Of a stretch of 64,000 bases of DNA, positions 47,531-59,720 are shown piece after piece. The notes below the pieces were generated by a model. The model was not told where the DNA came from. It made no database searches and worked only from the letters and a program-made list of their open reading frames with translations. The translations under genes and the position numbers were made by a program. The DNA comes from Eulemur rufifrons (taxonomy: Eukaryota; Chordata; Mammalia; Primates; Lemuridae): positions 69,817,001-69,881,000 of the forward strand of contig NC_090999.1 in the NCBI RefSeq assembly GCF_041146395.1. The letters are read 5' to 3'. The stretch's first letter is position 1. Every line of letters starts with the position of its first letter.

Positions 47531-49991
47531 ACACCAGCATCACTTGTACAATAAACATTTGAGTGAACAATACTATTGGTAATTGTCCTAAATACTGTAT
47601 TTCATCACTTTATCACCATGATAATTAACTCCAACTGATTTGCCTCACATCTATTTCATTAAACTATTCTTTTAGACTACAGTTGCTGATATATTGCTAA
47701 TATTTGAAACATTTTGAGATAAAATTATCGTGTTCTTAATAACAGCTGTTGCCCACTCTCTTCACATCTATTTGAAAAAACAAATAGAAATATCTCTCAT
47801 CTTTAAGATTGCTCAGTACAACTGCAGATATATACAGATGGCTGAACCAGAATAGTAAGTAGCAATATTAAAGCAGTAACAATAATCCATGGTACTCTTA
47901 TATACTTTGCATACATGCTAGTGTTTTTAAATCCATTTTCTGCATCTATCTTCTGTATCTTCGTAGTAACACTAAGAATATGAGGATTAAGTAAATTTTT
48001 TTCATGAGCACACATAGCTAATTTTAAGTAGAGTAAGCATTAAAAAATAGGTTTTTGTTTAGTGAAATGTGGTGTTTGGCCCTCGGAAGAAGTGAAACTA
48101 TAATAACTTCTCTCAACTTACTCCAAACTCTTCTTTCCTTAAGGGATAGCTTTACCACCTGTGTTTTGCTCTAGATCCCACTAAAATGTTTGAATTTTAT
48201 TGCTTATGATTGAACTGGATGGTGCTGTGAAAATAATCCAATCCAATTTTTAATCCATGGTCTGCATTCCTTTCTCTGGGTTTATTATCTCTGGTTGCAT
48301 CAATGCTTCACAACCATCCTATGTCTGAGCTACTGCCTCTGACCTATTGCTCAGATTTTCCTTCATATCCTATCTTGTTTTGCCTCAGACGTATGTCCTT
48401 GTTGTCTATCTCCAATAGTCTTCTACAGTTGGATCCATTCTGTTAAAGTCAAGTGTCATCATGCATGTCCATAAGTTATTTAGAAATAGTTATTATTGTA
48501 ATAATAATGCCATCTTTGGAGAGATAATTTTAGGCCTTGCATTTAGTTTTGAAGACTATACCAAGGTTTAAATAGGCCAAAGAAAAAGTATTTCACCTTG
48601 ACACAATGCAGTAAAAAAACACTATGGATCCTTGAGAAAGACTGAAACAATTTGCAAAAAAAATACTGTCTGTATCTCAGTCTCATAAACTTTTATTTTT
48701 TCTAAATTTCTTCACCTGTAAGCTGACACTGGCAACCTAAATCTTCCCTGTGGGGATTTGTGAGATATGACTAATGTTGCTAAATCATGCTGAAAAAAAA
48801 AAAAAGCTTTTCATTTAATATAAGTTGTGACAATAAGACAAGTGCATCAGCGAAGCCTTTGTTTTTGTGCAAAATCATACATGTGTACTTTTTCATATTT
48901 TGGATCATTGCATGTCTTCCTTTGGCATGGTATAGAATTTGCCAAGAGAGTGTTATAGGAGTATTTTCTATGTCCCTATTTTATCCATGAGCAAGATTGC
49001 CTTGTTTTTCAGTTTTAAAATAGGGGGAAAAATCCTTTGATTCATTAATTTAAAAATAGGACTACAGAGGTTGCATTATCTGACAGATGAGGAAAGAATT
49101 ACAGGATACTCTGCAGATGTCAATTAGAAATATTTGGCACAATGTTATTACCTGCTAATGTAAAATGCTAGAACTGAAGAAGACCAAAATTAAACTCTAA
49201 GGGTTTGAAGACACTTTCAAGTGAAATACTTGACGGAAAAAACATCTGTGACAAGATCATTTGGCTACTTCAACACATGCAAGGAAAATGCCGTTTACCT
49301 GGAAAATGTTAATTTTATTTTCATTAGCAGGAAGAGACAGCGGATGCTTACAACAATCGAATTTATAAGCAGAAAGCAACTAATTTTTATTCTGGATGTA
49401 GAACAAGATGATTTGCACCCTAACATTTATTTCATTGAGGACTTTTAGGAAATCAGAAGAATAGTATATATTTTTGCTATTTTTTAAAAGTTACATATTA
49501 GGTTATTTTTTCATCTTGGTGGCTTCTTTCAATTTAAATTCTTTTTTACCCCATATTTCCTATTTTTCTATGAAAAACGTTGACTTCTTAAATATTATAA
49601 TCATTCAAGTGACATTATTAAATATTTAGCTTGACTCATCAGCTGATAATTATGTACTCAAATTAGCCAAACAGTATAACAAAAAATAAAAATATAAATA
49701 ATAAATAAATAGAAACTTCTAAGAATTGATGGATATATAATTTAAAAGCCAATATTTCCTAACATTATGCATAGTAATATTAGGGGTTTTTTTCCAAGTA
49801 TTAATTTTATATTATTGTTCTTGCTCCATTGTGTTATCTATTTATCCACCTATTTATCTTTCACCTAATCTGTGTATTTTCAGAACATAATTTGGAGTAA
49901 AAAGACCCTGGTGAAATTATGTGTGCAGGCAGGCTGGGCAGAAAAGATAAGGATAATGCAGATGGGGGGCCTAGACAGAGAAGGATCTTCG
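47531..49991. other. Unassigned AT-rich DNA
   Basis: About 2.4 kb with no supported coding region or repeat. GC content rises sharply at its right edge, where the L1 5' UTR begins. Confidence 0.5.
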
Positions 49992-50793
49992 TGGAGGGGC
50001 CGAGACGGTGGACTAGAAGCAGCCTGCACTCACCACTCTCAACAAGCGGATCAAAGGTTCCGGGTAGGGGTTCACGCACGGATAGACCCTCTCAGAGAGA
50101 GCATTGTGAATGATCAGAAATGCAACTGGAGACACCCAAAGCAGGGGAGCAAAAGACGACGTGACCCACTTGACAAGATTGAAGATATCTGGGGAAAGCT
50201 TCCACACACGGGGAAGGAATAGGGGAGTGACATATGGGACTCCGCAACCCCCAGGGGACACTGAAATCCGAGCTGCAAGGGGGCTTCCCGCCCCCAGCAG
50301 GCCTCCCAACTGATCACAGAGCCACTTGGAGACTGCAGCGTTGCATTGGAGCGTGCACAGTGGGGTCCCACCATCTTCTGGTTACAGGTCTTAACAACAG
50401 ACTCCAATCTGTGGTCTCATCCCCGGAGTGTCTGATCTGCTGAGGGGTCGGCTCCACTTCGGCTTCCTCCCCATTACCCCTTCCAGCTCAGAGAGGAGCA
50501 GGGAGGGTGGGCGCTCTCACGTGCACTGTGGCGGGTGCCATGCCCCTCAACCCCCACGACTGGCTGTTTCCCCAGGATCCAAACAGAGCAAGCACCCGCC
50601 GACCCTCAGGATCTGCCACTACCGTCTTGCCATCTCAATAGTGTTGCGGCTGCCACCTGAGTAGCATTGCAGCAGCTGCCACAGTCAGACCTGGGTGGAG
50701 GGAGAGCTCCAGCCACCACAGATCACCACGGCCCCGCCAGCCATATGTTGCCCAACTGCTGTGCCTTGAGGCACCACCTTGCCTCCGGCTGCA

Positions 50794-51030
50794 GTCCCAC
50801 AACCTGCCCAGGCACCGGCCAAGACCTCCACCCGTCCAGGCACCACCAAGGTCCTGCAATCCGCCCAGGCACCGGCCGAGGTCCCATGACCCATCCAAGT
50901 CCTTACCAAGGTACTGCAACTCATGTGGGCATCCATCAAGGTCGTGCAACACACCCCACCACCCTCCGCAGTCCTGTGATGCATCCAGGCACACACTAAG
51001 GTCCTGTGACCCACCCAGGCACTGGCCAAG
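50794..51030. repeat. 30-bp minisatellite in L1 5' UTR, eight copies
   Basis: Units start at 50794, 50824, 50851, 50881, 50911, 50941, 50971 and 51001. Seven are 30 bp and the second is 27 bp. The usual form starts 'gtcctgcaa' or 'gtcctgtga', has 'cacccaggcacc' in the middle and ends 'ggccaag'. Because 30 is a multiple of three, all frames show a ten-residue period, giving the long repetitive open frames on the minus strand (50635-51155). Confidence 0.95.
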
Positions 51031-51489
51031 GTCCCTCCACCTGCCTCCATGGAGAGAGACTTCCCCAGCCCCCTGCCCAAGCTTTCCACAGTGGCCTGGG
51101 GACCAGCCCACCAATCCAAACTAATATCCCCCAGCTCCGGCTTGGATTGTGACAACTATAGGGGACTGGAATGATGCAGGAGTACAGCTGGGTTAAAGGA
51201 TTTCAGATCGTCTGCCCCTCTCCCAAGGCATCAATCCTCCAGCGTAGGACACGAAAGCACTATCCAGGGCTTTCTCTTCCTTCTCATTAAGTAGGAGAGT
51301 TCCCAGCAAAGGTGAACAGGTACACTGCAAATCTATCAGCCTTGAGCTGAGAGAAAAAGTTTCAGATGAGAAGAATCCAGCAATAGAATTCTGACAACAT
51401 GAAAAAACCAGCTAGTTCAACACCTCCAAAGAGTCACAATAGAGCCATAGAACAGATCCCTGCCTAAAGCAAATTGTCAAAATGTCAGA

Positions 51490-52735
51490 AATGGAATTCA
51501 TAATATGGATGGCAAACAAGATGAATGGAATTGAGAAAATTTAAAACCAAAACAAACAAGCCAAAAAAATATTTCATGACATGAATGGAAAATATGAAAA
51601 ACTCACTAAAGAGATAGACTACACAAGAAAGGATAAAATAGAACTTAAAGAAATGAAAGAGTCATTTAGGAAATTACAAAATACAGCAGAAAGCTTCAAC
51701 AACAGAGTAGACCAAGCAGAAGAAAGAACCTCAGAGCTTGAAGACAAGACTTTCAAAGTAATCTAGCCAGTCAAAGATGCAAGGAAAAGAATAAAGAAGA
51801 ATGAACTATCACTCAGAGAAATATGAAACTATGTGAAACAAGCCAATATACTAATTGTAGATTTCCCAAAGGGAGAAGAAGAAAGAACAAAAAGCATGGA
51901 AAATTCAAGGGAATTATTAAGGAGAACTTCCCTGATATTGGCAGAGATTCAGATTCATTCAACACCAGGAAGATTCATAGCAAGTTGGACATCTCCAAGT
52001 ACATAATCAACAACCTGGCCAAAATGAGGAGAAAATTTTACAAGTTATAAGACTAAAGCAACAACTGACTCACAAAGGCAAAACAATCAGGCTAACAGCA
52101 GTCTTCTCAGTGGAGACATTGCAAGCCAGAAGGCATAAGATCCCCATTTTTAGTATTTTTTTTGTTTCAGCTTATTATGGGGGTACAAAAGTTCAGGCTA
52201 TATATATTGCCCATGTCCCGCCAGTCCCCCGAGTCAGAGCTTCAAGCGTGTCCATTCCCCAGGCAGTGAGCATTGCACTCATCATGTAGGCATACACCCA
52301 TCCCCTTCCCCCACCCCCCACCTCAGTCCAATACCCAATTGGTGTTATTCACAAATGTGCACTTAGGTGATGATCAGGGAAATCAATTTGCTGGTGAGTA
52401 CACGTGGTGCTTATTTTTCCATTCTTGAGATACTTCACTTAATAGAATGGGTTCCAACTCTCTCCAGGAGAACAAAAGAGATTTTATGTCACCGTTATTT
52501 CTTATAGCTTAGTAATACTCCATGGTATACATAAACCACATTTTACTAATCCACTCATGAATTGATGGGCATTTAGGTTGTATTCTTATACAGAACAACT
52601 TCCAGTCAAAAATTTTGTATCCTGAAAAACTAAGTTTCATAAATAACGGAGAAATAAAGACTTTTTCAGACAAGCGAACACTGAGGGAATTTGTCACTAC
52701 TAGTCCTGCCCTACAGGAAATGCTCAAAAGTGAGA
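51490..52735 (+). pseudogene. L1 ORF1 pseudogene
   Basis: The frame at 51581-51766 holds a coiled-coil segment with 'FNNRVDQAEERTSELEDKTF', typical of L1 ORF1p, the RNA-binding chaperone of L1 particles. Further on come RNA-binding-domain traces ('IRLTAVFSVETLQARR', about 52088-52137) and, beyond the inserted L1, the C-terminal block 'KTFSDKRTLREFVTTSPALQ' (about 52653-52712). Stops and frameshifts separate these parts, so no product is possible. Confidence 0.85.
52157..52580 (-). mobile_element. 5'-truncated L1 inserted in the L1 ORF1 remnant
   Basis: Reversed L1 3' end: 'tttcagcttattatgggggt', C-rich 3' UTR (52297-52322), then the ORF2 end up to 'gatgggcatttaggttg'. ORF1 sequence of the host L1 lies on both sides. 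A possible short duplication is 'gtatt'. Confidence 0.9.
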
Positions 52736-52745
52736 TTCATGATGG

Positions 52746-52850
52746 CCTTCCAACCTGCAGAACTGTAGAATAATACATTAGTATTGCATTGGTTAAGTCA
52801 CTAAATTTGTGGTGCTTTGCTATAGCAGCAACAGAAAACTAATACAACAG
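52746..52850 (+). mobile_element. 3' end of a MaLR LTR (MLT1-like)
   Basis: 'cctgcagaactgtagaata', 'ttaagtcactaaatttgtgg' and 'agcaacagaaaactaataca' match the final ~100 bp of MLT1-type LTRs in plus orientation. The rest of the LTR is missing, probably lost with the end of the neighbouring L1. Confidence 0.65.
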
Positions 52851-53127
52851 CTAATAGGGTGTGATAACTAAAATTACAGAGCTAAAAGCTGCTCAGAAAC
52901 TACAACTTGGTTTAATTAACACTGAGTCATCTATCCTAACAAGTTACAGAATAATCTTCATGAATCCTAATTATTTTTATTGATCAAGAGGTATACACAC
53001 CATACACACACATTCCCAAGATACACAACTGACCACATAAAACTGACTGTAGTCTTCCCGTGTGAATTCCATTGATTCACATCTCTACTCTGCCATGTAA
53101 ATATAAAATCTGTGCCTGAAGGAAACT

Positions 53128-53177
53128 TGTGTGTGTGTGTCTGTATGTGTCTCTGTGTGTGTGTGTGTGTGTGTGTA
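53128..53177. repeat. (TG)n microsatellite
   Basis: About 50 bp of TG units with a few CT interruptions. The open frame on the other strand (52967-53230) is formed by it. Confidence 0.93.
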
Positions 53178-54267
53178 TCTTTCCTATCCTTCACTGCATC
53201 TAGGAAATTGTTATAAAGATAGCTGGACAAATGTACTTTCCTGATAACTTGAAATAGCCCTTTTTTTCTATGATCTTTATCTTTTCATATTTGCCTCATC
53301 ATTTTTCTTGAGGGAGGAGGTAGTTGTCCCTATTCATCTTTCAGACACATTTCCTATTGTGCTTGTACTATATCAGAAATCGGCAAAGATAGGATGATTA
53401 GGTTTATGTACATAAACAGTTTCAGCTAATTAAAAGCAAAAAGAAAAATAATTATTGCTCATTATCTAAATAGTTCAGAGTCTGCCTGAGTTTAAAACAA
53501 GGAAAAATTACATAATATGCAAATTATTTTAGATGAAGTTATAGATGTAAATTGTTATAAAGATTTAAGTTGTTTCCACTTTCACTAAACCTAATGAAGC
53601 TCAGAAAGTTAACCTCATGACCCATAATTAGAATATTTTCCACTATTAGGTAGTTATGAATTACAAGTTCATATGTAAGTGACACCTTGCTAACATTTTT
53701 CTTTTACTCCCTCCCATTGCCTATTTCTAAAAATATGCACTATTATTTTTCCCTCGGCAATTCTTTATAGATCATTATGAATAATCCTAGAATAACTAAG
53801 ACACACTAAACCTAAGCAACTTCTAAAGAAAAACACTAGCAAGTCCTTCTCATCTGAAAACTTCAGAATTTAGGCCAATGCCATTTTATTCTGGAACACT
53901 GAAAGTTAAACACAGTATTATGGATGGAACAATCAAAGAGAGTTAAAAGTAATCAAGGAAAAATATGTTTTTTTAAAGTGTCTTAATGCACATAATGCTG
54001 TACCTATTAAATTAACAAAATCCAGAAATGATAATCCCCAATTTAAACAAACATTTACCTTAGTTTTCAATTAGTGACAATGAAAATTTCCAGAAGTACT
54101 TGTGAAAGAACTTTGACAATATGTTTCAAAAGCATTAAATGTATTTATATATTTCCCTTACAATAATAAGGTTGGTTATCTCTAGGTGGTAAATCACTTC
54201 TATATCCTTCCTATTGCTTATCTCTTTTCTGACTTTATTAAATACTCATTAACAGTATCATTGAGAG
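53178..54267. other. Unassigned AT-rich DNA
   Basis: No supported feature. Confidence 0.5.
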
Positions 54268-54278
54268 GTATTGCAATT

Positions 54279-54615
<337 letters not shown>

Positions 54616-54626
54616 GTATTGCAATT

Positions 54627-56364
54627 TTAAAGGGAAACAATGTTATAAAATCTTTTTTTAAGTTTATACACTTTTTATCTACTTTTTAAAGATTTATCTT
54701 ATAAAGCCCCCCCAAAAAAGGAAAATAATTTATACATGAAGATATTTTCCTTAGATTGCTTAAAATAGGAATGCTATTAGGAAGACTAAATGTCATATCT
54801 TAGTGAAATGGTTAAGTAAATTTTAGTACTCTTGTTTGGAATATAAACAAGTTCTGAAAGAAAACACATAAAAATAATATTTTTTAATTTCCAATAGTGA
54901 TATATTTTTTAGTTATTTCTAACTTTTTTCTATTGCATATCTTTAATCAAGCATATGAAAATTTTATGTGTGAATTAAAAATTTTAATTTATATTTTTCA
55001 CACCTGCAAAGTGGTTAGCATCAACCCTCTCTTTCACCTACACTCTCCAGTACAACTAGGATTGTGAGATTAAGTCCTAAAAATTTTATGTCTGAGTTCA
55101 TAATAAATAGAATAAGACATCATTTTTTAAAAATTACCTATAACACACATTCCACGTAAGTTATGGGAAAGCATAGTTACTTTTACAATCAAAATGGAGA
55201 AGAAAATTCACTCATAATTAAATATTACTGATAGAGGCTGAATATTAATTTATTTGCTATTCAACGTATATATTTTGAAATAATTGTAACAATGCCATTT
55301 TTTTTCATTCATCTCACTTTCTTCTTCTCTCTTGTTAATTGGATAATGGTACCTTAGAATTTGAATGGTGATGTTTTTAAGTAAGTATAACTATTCGTAA
55401 TGAAAAAAATTCAATGCTTGGCAAATATTCAACAAGTAGACATATCCTTTAGCTAGACACTAATAATTAAAAAATAAAATATGTTAATATAACTAAAGAT
55501 AATTTTCCTAAAGGGAAAGTGCATGTGGCTATCATGTTCATTCCCAATACTTTAAATATATTTTTTCCAAATTAAATGTGGTCTTTTAGATTCTGCTTTC
55601 TGCACAGAAAAATAACTGCTATGGTAGTCTGATATACTCTATGTAAAGAATACTGTTAATGTTGAAGCATAGGAAAGACTAAGGACGATAGCAACAACAA
55701 AAAATTGAAGAGGAAAGGGTCTTATTTCAACAAGTGGACGATTTAGTAAAGAAACACTAAAGGAGGGGGAAGGCTTGTCAAACAGCCCTGACCTCTAGAA
55801 ACTGGAGCTCGTGATCTTCTGCACTGTTGCACAGCAGAACTAAAAAGACACCTTGAGCTTATGGAAAACCCATTTGATATTCAAGGCCAGACACTGATGA
55901 GTCCAGCATGTCCTCTTTCCTGAAGAGGCTGCCAAGGAGATCCTAAGGTCACTTTGGTCAATGTACACAGTGTGAGAGCAAAGGGCAAAAGAGTCCAGGA
56001 TAAATATTCAATCCTTGTGGCATCTGCCATTTTATCCTATTAAGTTTGCAAAGGAAGAAGAGCTTCAGCACAAATGTTGCAATCAGAATGAAAGACATTT
56101 GGTCTGAGTAAAAAAAAAAATTATTTACTTTTTTCAGTGAAATTCATGATAATTTTGAGTGGTTTCAAGATTTAATATTTTCCATTCATCTTTAATAACT
56201 ACTAAGTGCCAAGGAAATCTACATATTGATTAATTTTAATTCCCCAAACTTTGTATGAGGTAGATATTATGGAGAAAACTGAGATGCCAGAAGAGATAAA
56301 TAATTTGTCTGAGGTTATCACAAACGTTTTAGGTGCTGGGTTTAGAAGATAAAGAAAGGCATTA
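54627..56364. other. Unassigned DNA
   Basis: AT-rich. The interval 55650-56110 is less AT-rich and may be an old repeat, but I do not recognise it. Confidence 0.45.
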
Positions 56365-56721
56365 TAGTCATGCACTGGATAACTACATTTTGACCTAAAT
56401 TTTGACATTTTGGTCAACAACAGATATAGGAGGGTGGTCCCATAAGATAATACCATGTGTTTACTGTACCTTTTCTATGTCTAGTTATGGTTAGATATAC
56501 ACATACTTACTAGTGTGCTACAATTGCATAGAGTATTCAATCTAATAACATGCTGTAAAGGTTTGTAGCCTAGGAGCAATAGACTATACCACATAGCGTA
56601 GGAGTGTCGTAGGCTATACCATCTAGGTTTGTGTAAGTACACTCTGACATTCACACAATGGTGACATCGTCTAACGACACATTTCTCAGAAGTATCCTGA
56701 TTGTTAAGCAACGCATGACTG
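56365..56721 (-). mobile_element. MER2 DNA transposon (Tigger-related)
   Basis: Inverted ends 'agtcatgcactggataac' and, on the other strand from 56721, 'cagtcatgcgttgcttaac', flanked by TA on each side (56363-56364 and 56722-56723). The internal blocks 'gtttgtagcctaggagcaat', 'taggctataccatctaggtt' and 'tgtgtaagtacactctgaca' are those of MER2, a non-autonomous element moved by Tigger transposases. At 357 bp it is essentially full length. Confidence 0.88.
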
Positions 56722-57723
56722 TATAGACTCTAAACCAAACACTATTCATTTTTACACTACATTGTCTCACTTACTGAAAACTTTCTTTGACACAAAAATC
56801 TTCTGCCACATCACTTTTCTTTTGTTTGATTGGAAGGCTAGTTTTAGGTAGATGGGACAAATAGTTAACACAACAGGACTATTTTACTGTTTTTGCTTTT
56901 CTCTGCAGCCATGGCAATAGCCCTTGGTCAAACACTCAGCACTAAACTGTCAGGTTCTCATTGTGACTGTGTAATGTGATGGGTCAAAATGAACTAAGTG
57001 GTCAGCAGTTTTAAAGAAAACGTGAAGATTCATGATAAGTCTGGTTCCTGGATTGAAGTTTGCACTTTTCAGATTTCTGGACCCCAAGATTCACGTGAGT
57101 TTCCCTGGGTAGAGATATTTTACATAAGAAAATTACATTTCATGTTAGGTTAGCAGAGAGTGAGGGAGAACTTGGAAGCCTGAGTGAACTCTAGTTTTGC
57201 CTATGGGTATCTTTTTCTTGCTGTTACTGCATCTTCTTTTGCTATAACAAGTCTTTACCATGATTATAACTTTACATTGAAAGAGTGTTAGTCCTTCTAG
57301 CCAATAACCTAATTAGTTGTGGGAGCACCCTACCAAACAGTAGTGAATAAAGTATATGGTGATGTGGCAAACAGATTATATCAGTTAGCTTTTCTTGTAC
57401 AACAAAACATCCTCATAGTTATAGATTTTACTACTAAATATTCAAGAACATTTTTTGTGTAGCTGTTCCAGATACCCAAGTCATCACAAAGTTAGGAAAG
57501 CATCTCCAATTCTTGATCTCTAGCTTGGTTTCAATTAGATACATTCATGCCTATGAATCTCTTGAGTTTTGGAAATTTGATCCTCTCCTTTACTATCTAT
57601 TAGGATGGACCTCCGTTGGACTCAGATATTCAGAGTTAGAAGAATAAGATTTTCCAGTGGAAAGAATCACTTTATGAGCCTTATTTAACATAAAAAGTAA
57701 GAGCAATTAATAAAAGACAAGGA
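56722..57723. other. Unassigned DNA
   Basis: No supported feature. Confidence 0.45.
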
Positions 57724-58301
57724 ATGAAAAATCTTATAGGGGATCAAAATATGCCTCCCCCAAATATACTGCTCTATAAAGATTATTTTGAACTACAAGC
57801 AATTGAGAAAAAACAGACAGAGGACAAGCTTTCTGCTCTCCCCTTATCTTCTAGAAAGCAGGGCATAAATTCTCCCTGTGAAGGTCCCCCCACCACCTTG
57901 CCACATAAAGGAAGAACAACCCTTACCACCAGAGATGGAGATGGCTCCAGAAGAGTCTCCATAAACAAACCTTACTGACTGGTCCTTATACACTGTTAGT
58001 GTTCCCCAGACATCTACCTTCCCATAATTTACTGTCCCTAAGAAGTCCAGAAACCTTTGTCTTTTGTCATTTTTCTATAAATTGATCACCTTTTGTTCAA
58101 ATGATATAAAAGCCTTCAAGACTTGCTGCTTCTGGTTTTTCTTAAATCTTCTTTATGAGGTCCCCCATATGCCATGTAAAACTTATAATGTCAAACAAAA
58201 CTTTATGCTTTTCTCCTGTTAATCTGTTTTTTGTAAGCTAATTTTGCAGGCCCAGCCACTGAACCTAAGAAGGTAGAGAATGTTTTTCTTTTCTTCCCTA
58301 T
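57724..58301 (+). mobile_element. Probable ERV1-like solo LTR
   Basis: Has a promoter-like 'gatataaaagcc' TATA box at about 58103-58114, a downstream 'ctcctgttaatctg', 'gcaggcccagccactgaacc' and a final 'cttccctata', the order of U3, R and U5 in a gammaretrovirus-like LTR. The open frame at 57724-57978 falls in the U3-like part and is not a gene. No internal retroviral sequence adjoins it. Confidence 0.58.
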
Positions 58302-59149
58302 ATAGTATACACAACAGTATAGAAAATAGATTTCTTTGATGCCCAATTTCTAGCAGACAGAAACGATAACTACAGGCCAGGAAAGCAATCTCAAGTTGAA
58401 GAGCCCCACCAACAAGGGTAGGTACTTCTAAGAAAGAAAATAAACAGACGGAACTACCTTTCCAGTTTTGATACTCTTGTAAAAATTATTCCAAGATAAC
58501 CATGAATTATCAGGTCGTAAATATGGGTTGGATCTTTTTTTTCCAAAACAGTTCTCTAATATGATTGTATTATTTTCTATAAACAGCTTCCAAGTATAAA
58601 ATGCCATTTCTACCACTGGAAAAAATTGTATCTCACAAATGTAGTTATTAACATCTAAGTTTCTTAAGGGTTTTAAGCCCTTTATAAGGAAACTATAAAA
58701 CTTTATAAAAATACAACACACACATACCACATTGCTCTCTGGTTCTCAGTTTAGCATTCTCACCTAAGTCACCCTATTAATGCCTTTAATGAATATAGTA
58801 TCAGCAGGTATCTTTAAAATTATCTCACCAGTAATTACATAAATATTCCATGGTAACATAGGCATGCTTTGTTTGCACTGACTTTATTCAATGGTTGGAT
58901 TCTATGAATTCAATGGAATGGATCAATGGGAGTTTGGAGTGAATACTATGGTGAAAATATGAAAGTCTGCTGCAAATGGGAGAAGGGAAATATACAAAGT
59001 TAGCAGAGAGAAAAATACAAAATAGGAGACATAAAAAGGGGAGGTCATAACAAAACATGTTAAATTTGAGGTGTCATCCAGACATCCAGTCACTAGGAAA
59101 CTTGAAATAGAGCTCAGGGGAGAAACAACAGCTAGGATACATATTTGAG
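58302..59149. other. Unassigned DNA
   Basis: Contains an open frame of 100 residues on the minus strand (58428-58730) without any recognisable domain. Confidence 0.45.
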
Positions 59150-59720
59150 TATCTTTGGTGTTTTCAAAGCAAAAATTGCACTGGACAAAGTTAAACTGCT
59201 AAGGGAGACTTTATTCAAGAATATTAGGTTAGGGAGGAGGCTTGAACTCAGCCTGAACGCAACTTTGACGAAACAAACGGCAGTAGAGTTTTTTTAGAGC
59301 TGGAGTAAGGGAGAGATTTTAGGCCATCTGTGTTTGCTAATTAGTCTTACCCAAACTAAAAGTAAAATTCCCCATATCTTCTAGACAGAAGATAGTTTCA
59401 CAACTTTGAGCAAGGTCCCCACGGAAATTAGGCTCCTGCTCTCTCACAGAGACTAGGGCACAGGGGCACTAACTCCCTTGATGTTTACATTTCAAAAGGA
59501 TGGCCCCCAGGTCCTTCAGAAAGACATTACTAGGTTGTAAAACTGGGAAGAGGCTTTTGAAAAGATTTACATTTCAAAGATGCAGAGAATGAATGGAGTT
59601 TTCTAAAGTAAATGCTTTAAGAAAAAGGAGATCAGGACCTAAAGTCAGGAATAAGCTTGTTTAAAGTTTAGTACATATGAGGGGAAAGTTAAGTCCCTCT
59701 TGTTCAATGTAAAGCTAATC
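59150..59720 (-). mobile_element. Possible LTR remnant
   Basis: Reversed AATAAAG signal ('gagactttattcaagaata') followed by 'gggaggaggcttgaactcag' and 'gcaaggtccccacggaaatt', a layout like the LTR at 30.4 kb. The family was not identified and the edges are estimates. Confidence 0.35.

Larger units (their letters stand above)
49992..52745 (+). mobile_element. L1 with 5' UTR and ORF1 but no ORF2
   Basis: The start, 'gaggggccgagacggtgg' with 'actagaagcagcc', parallels the beginning of other L1 5' UTRs. A GC-rich, CpG-bearing region of about 1.4 kb (to about 51400) follows, with a 30-bp tandem array, and then ORF1 remnants. An antisense L1 interrupts it at 52157-52580, after which the C-terminal ORF1 part resumes and ends abruptly at about 52745, next to an LTR end. 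There is no ORF2, 3' UTR or poly(A). The long open frames on both strands at 49.9-51.2 kb are products of GC-rich, period-30 sequence. Confidence 0.85.

Noticed and set aside
49872..50664. Cluster of overlapping open frames on both strands
   Set aside because: GC-rich L1 5' UTR has few stop codons by chance. No frame has a domain or carries on across the region.
50794..51030. CRISPR-like array
   Set aside because: The units are contiguous with no unique spacers, and the host is a mammal.
50635..51155. Two overlapping open frames of 156 and 159 residues on the minus strand
   Set aside because: They lie in the GC-rich L1 5' UTR and their ten-residue period comes from the 30-bp minisatellite. 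The other frames are also open, so there is no sign of selection for one product.
49992..51400. CpG island promoter of a host gene
   Set aside because: The GC-rich block is explained by an L1 5' UTR that leads into ORF1. No host exon follows.
58428..58730. Minus-strand open frame of 100 residues
   Set aside because: No domain or homologue is recognisable and the length is within chance for 64 kb of DNA.
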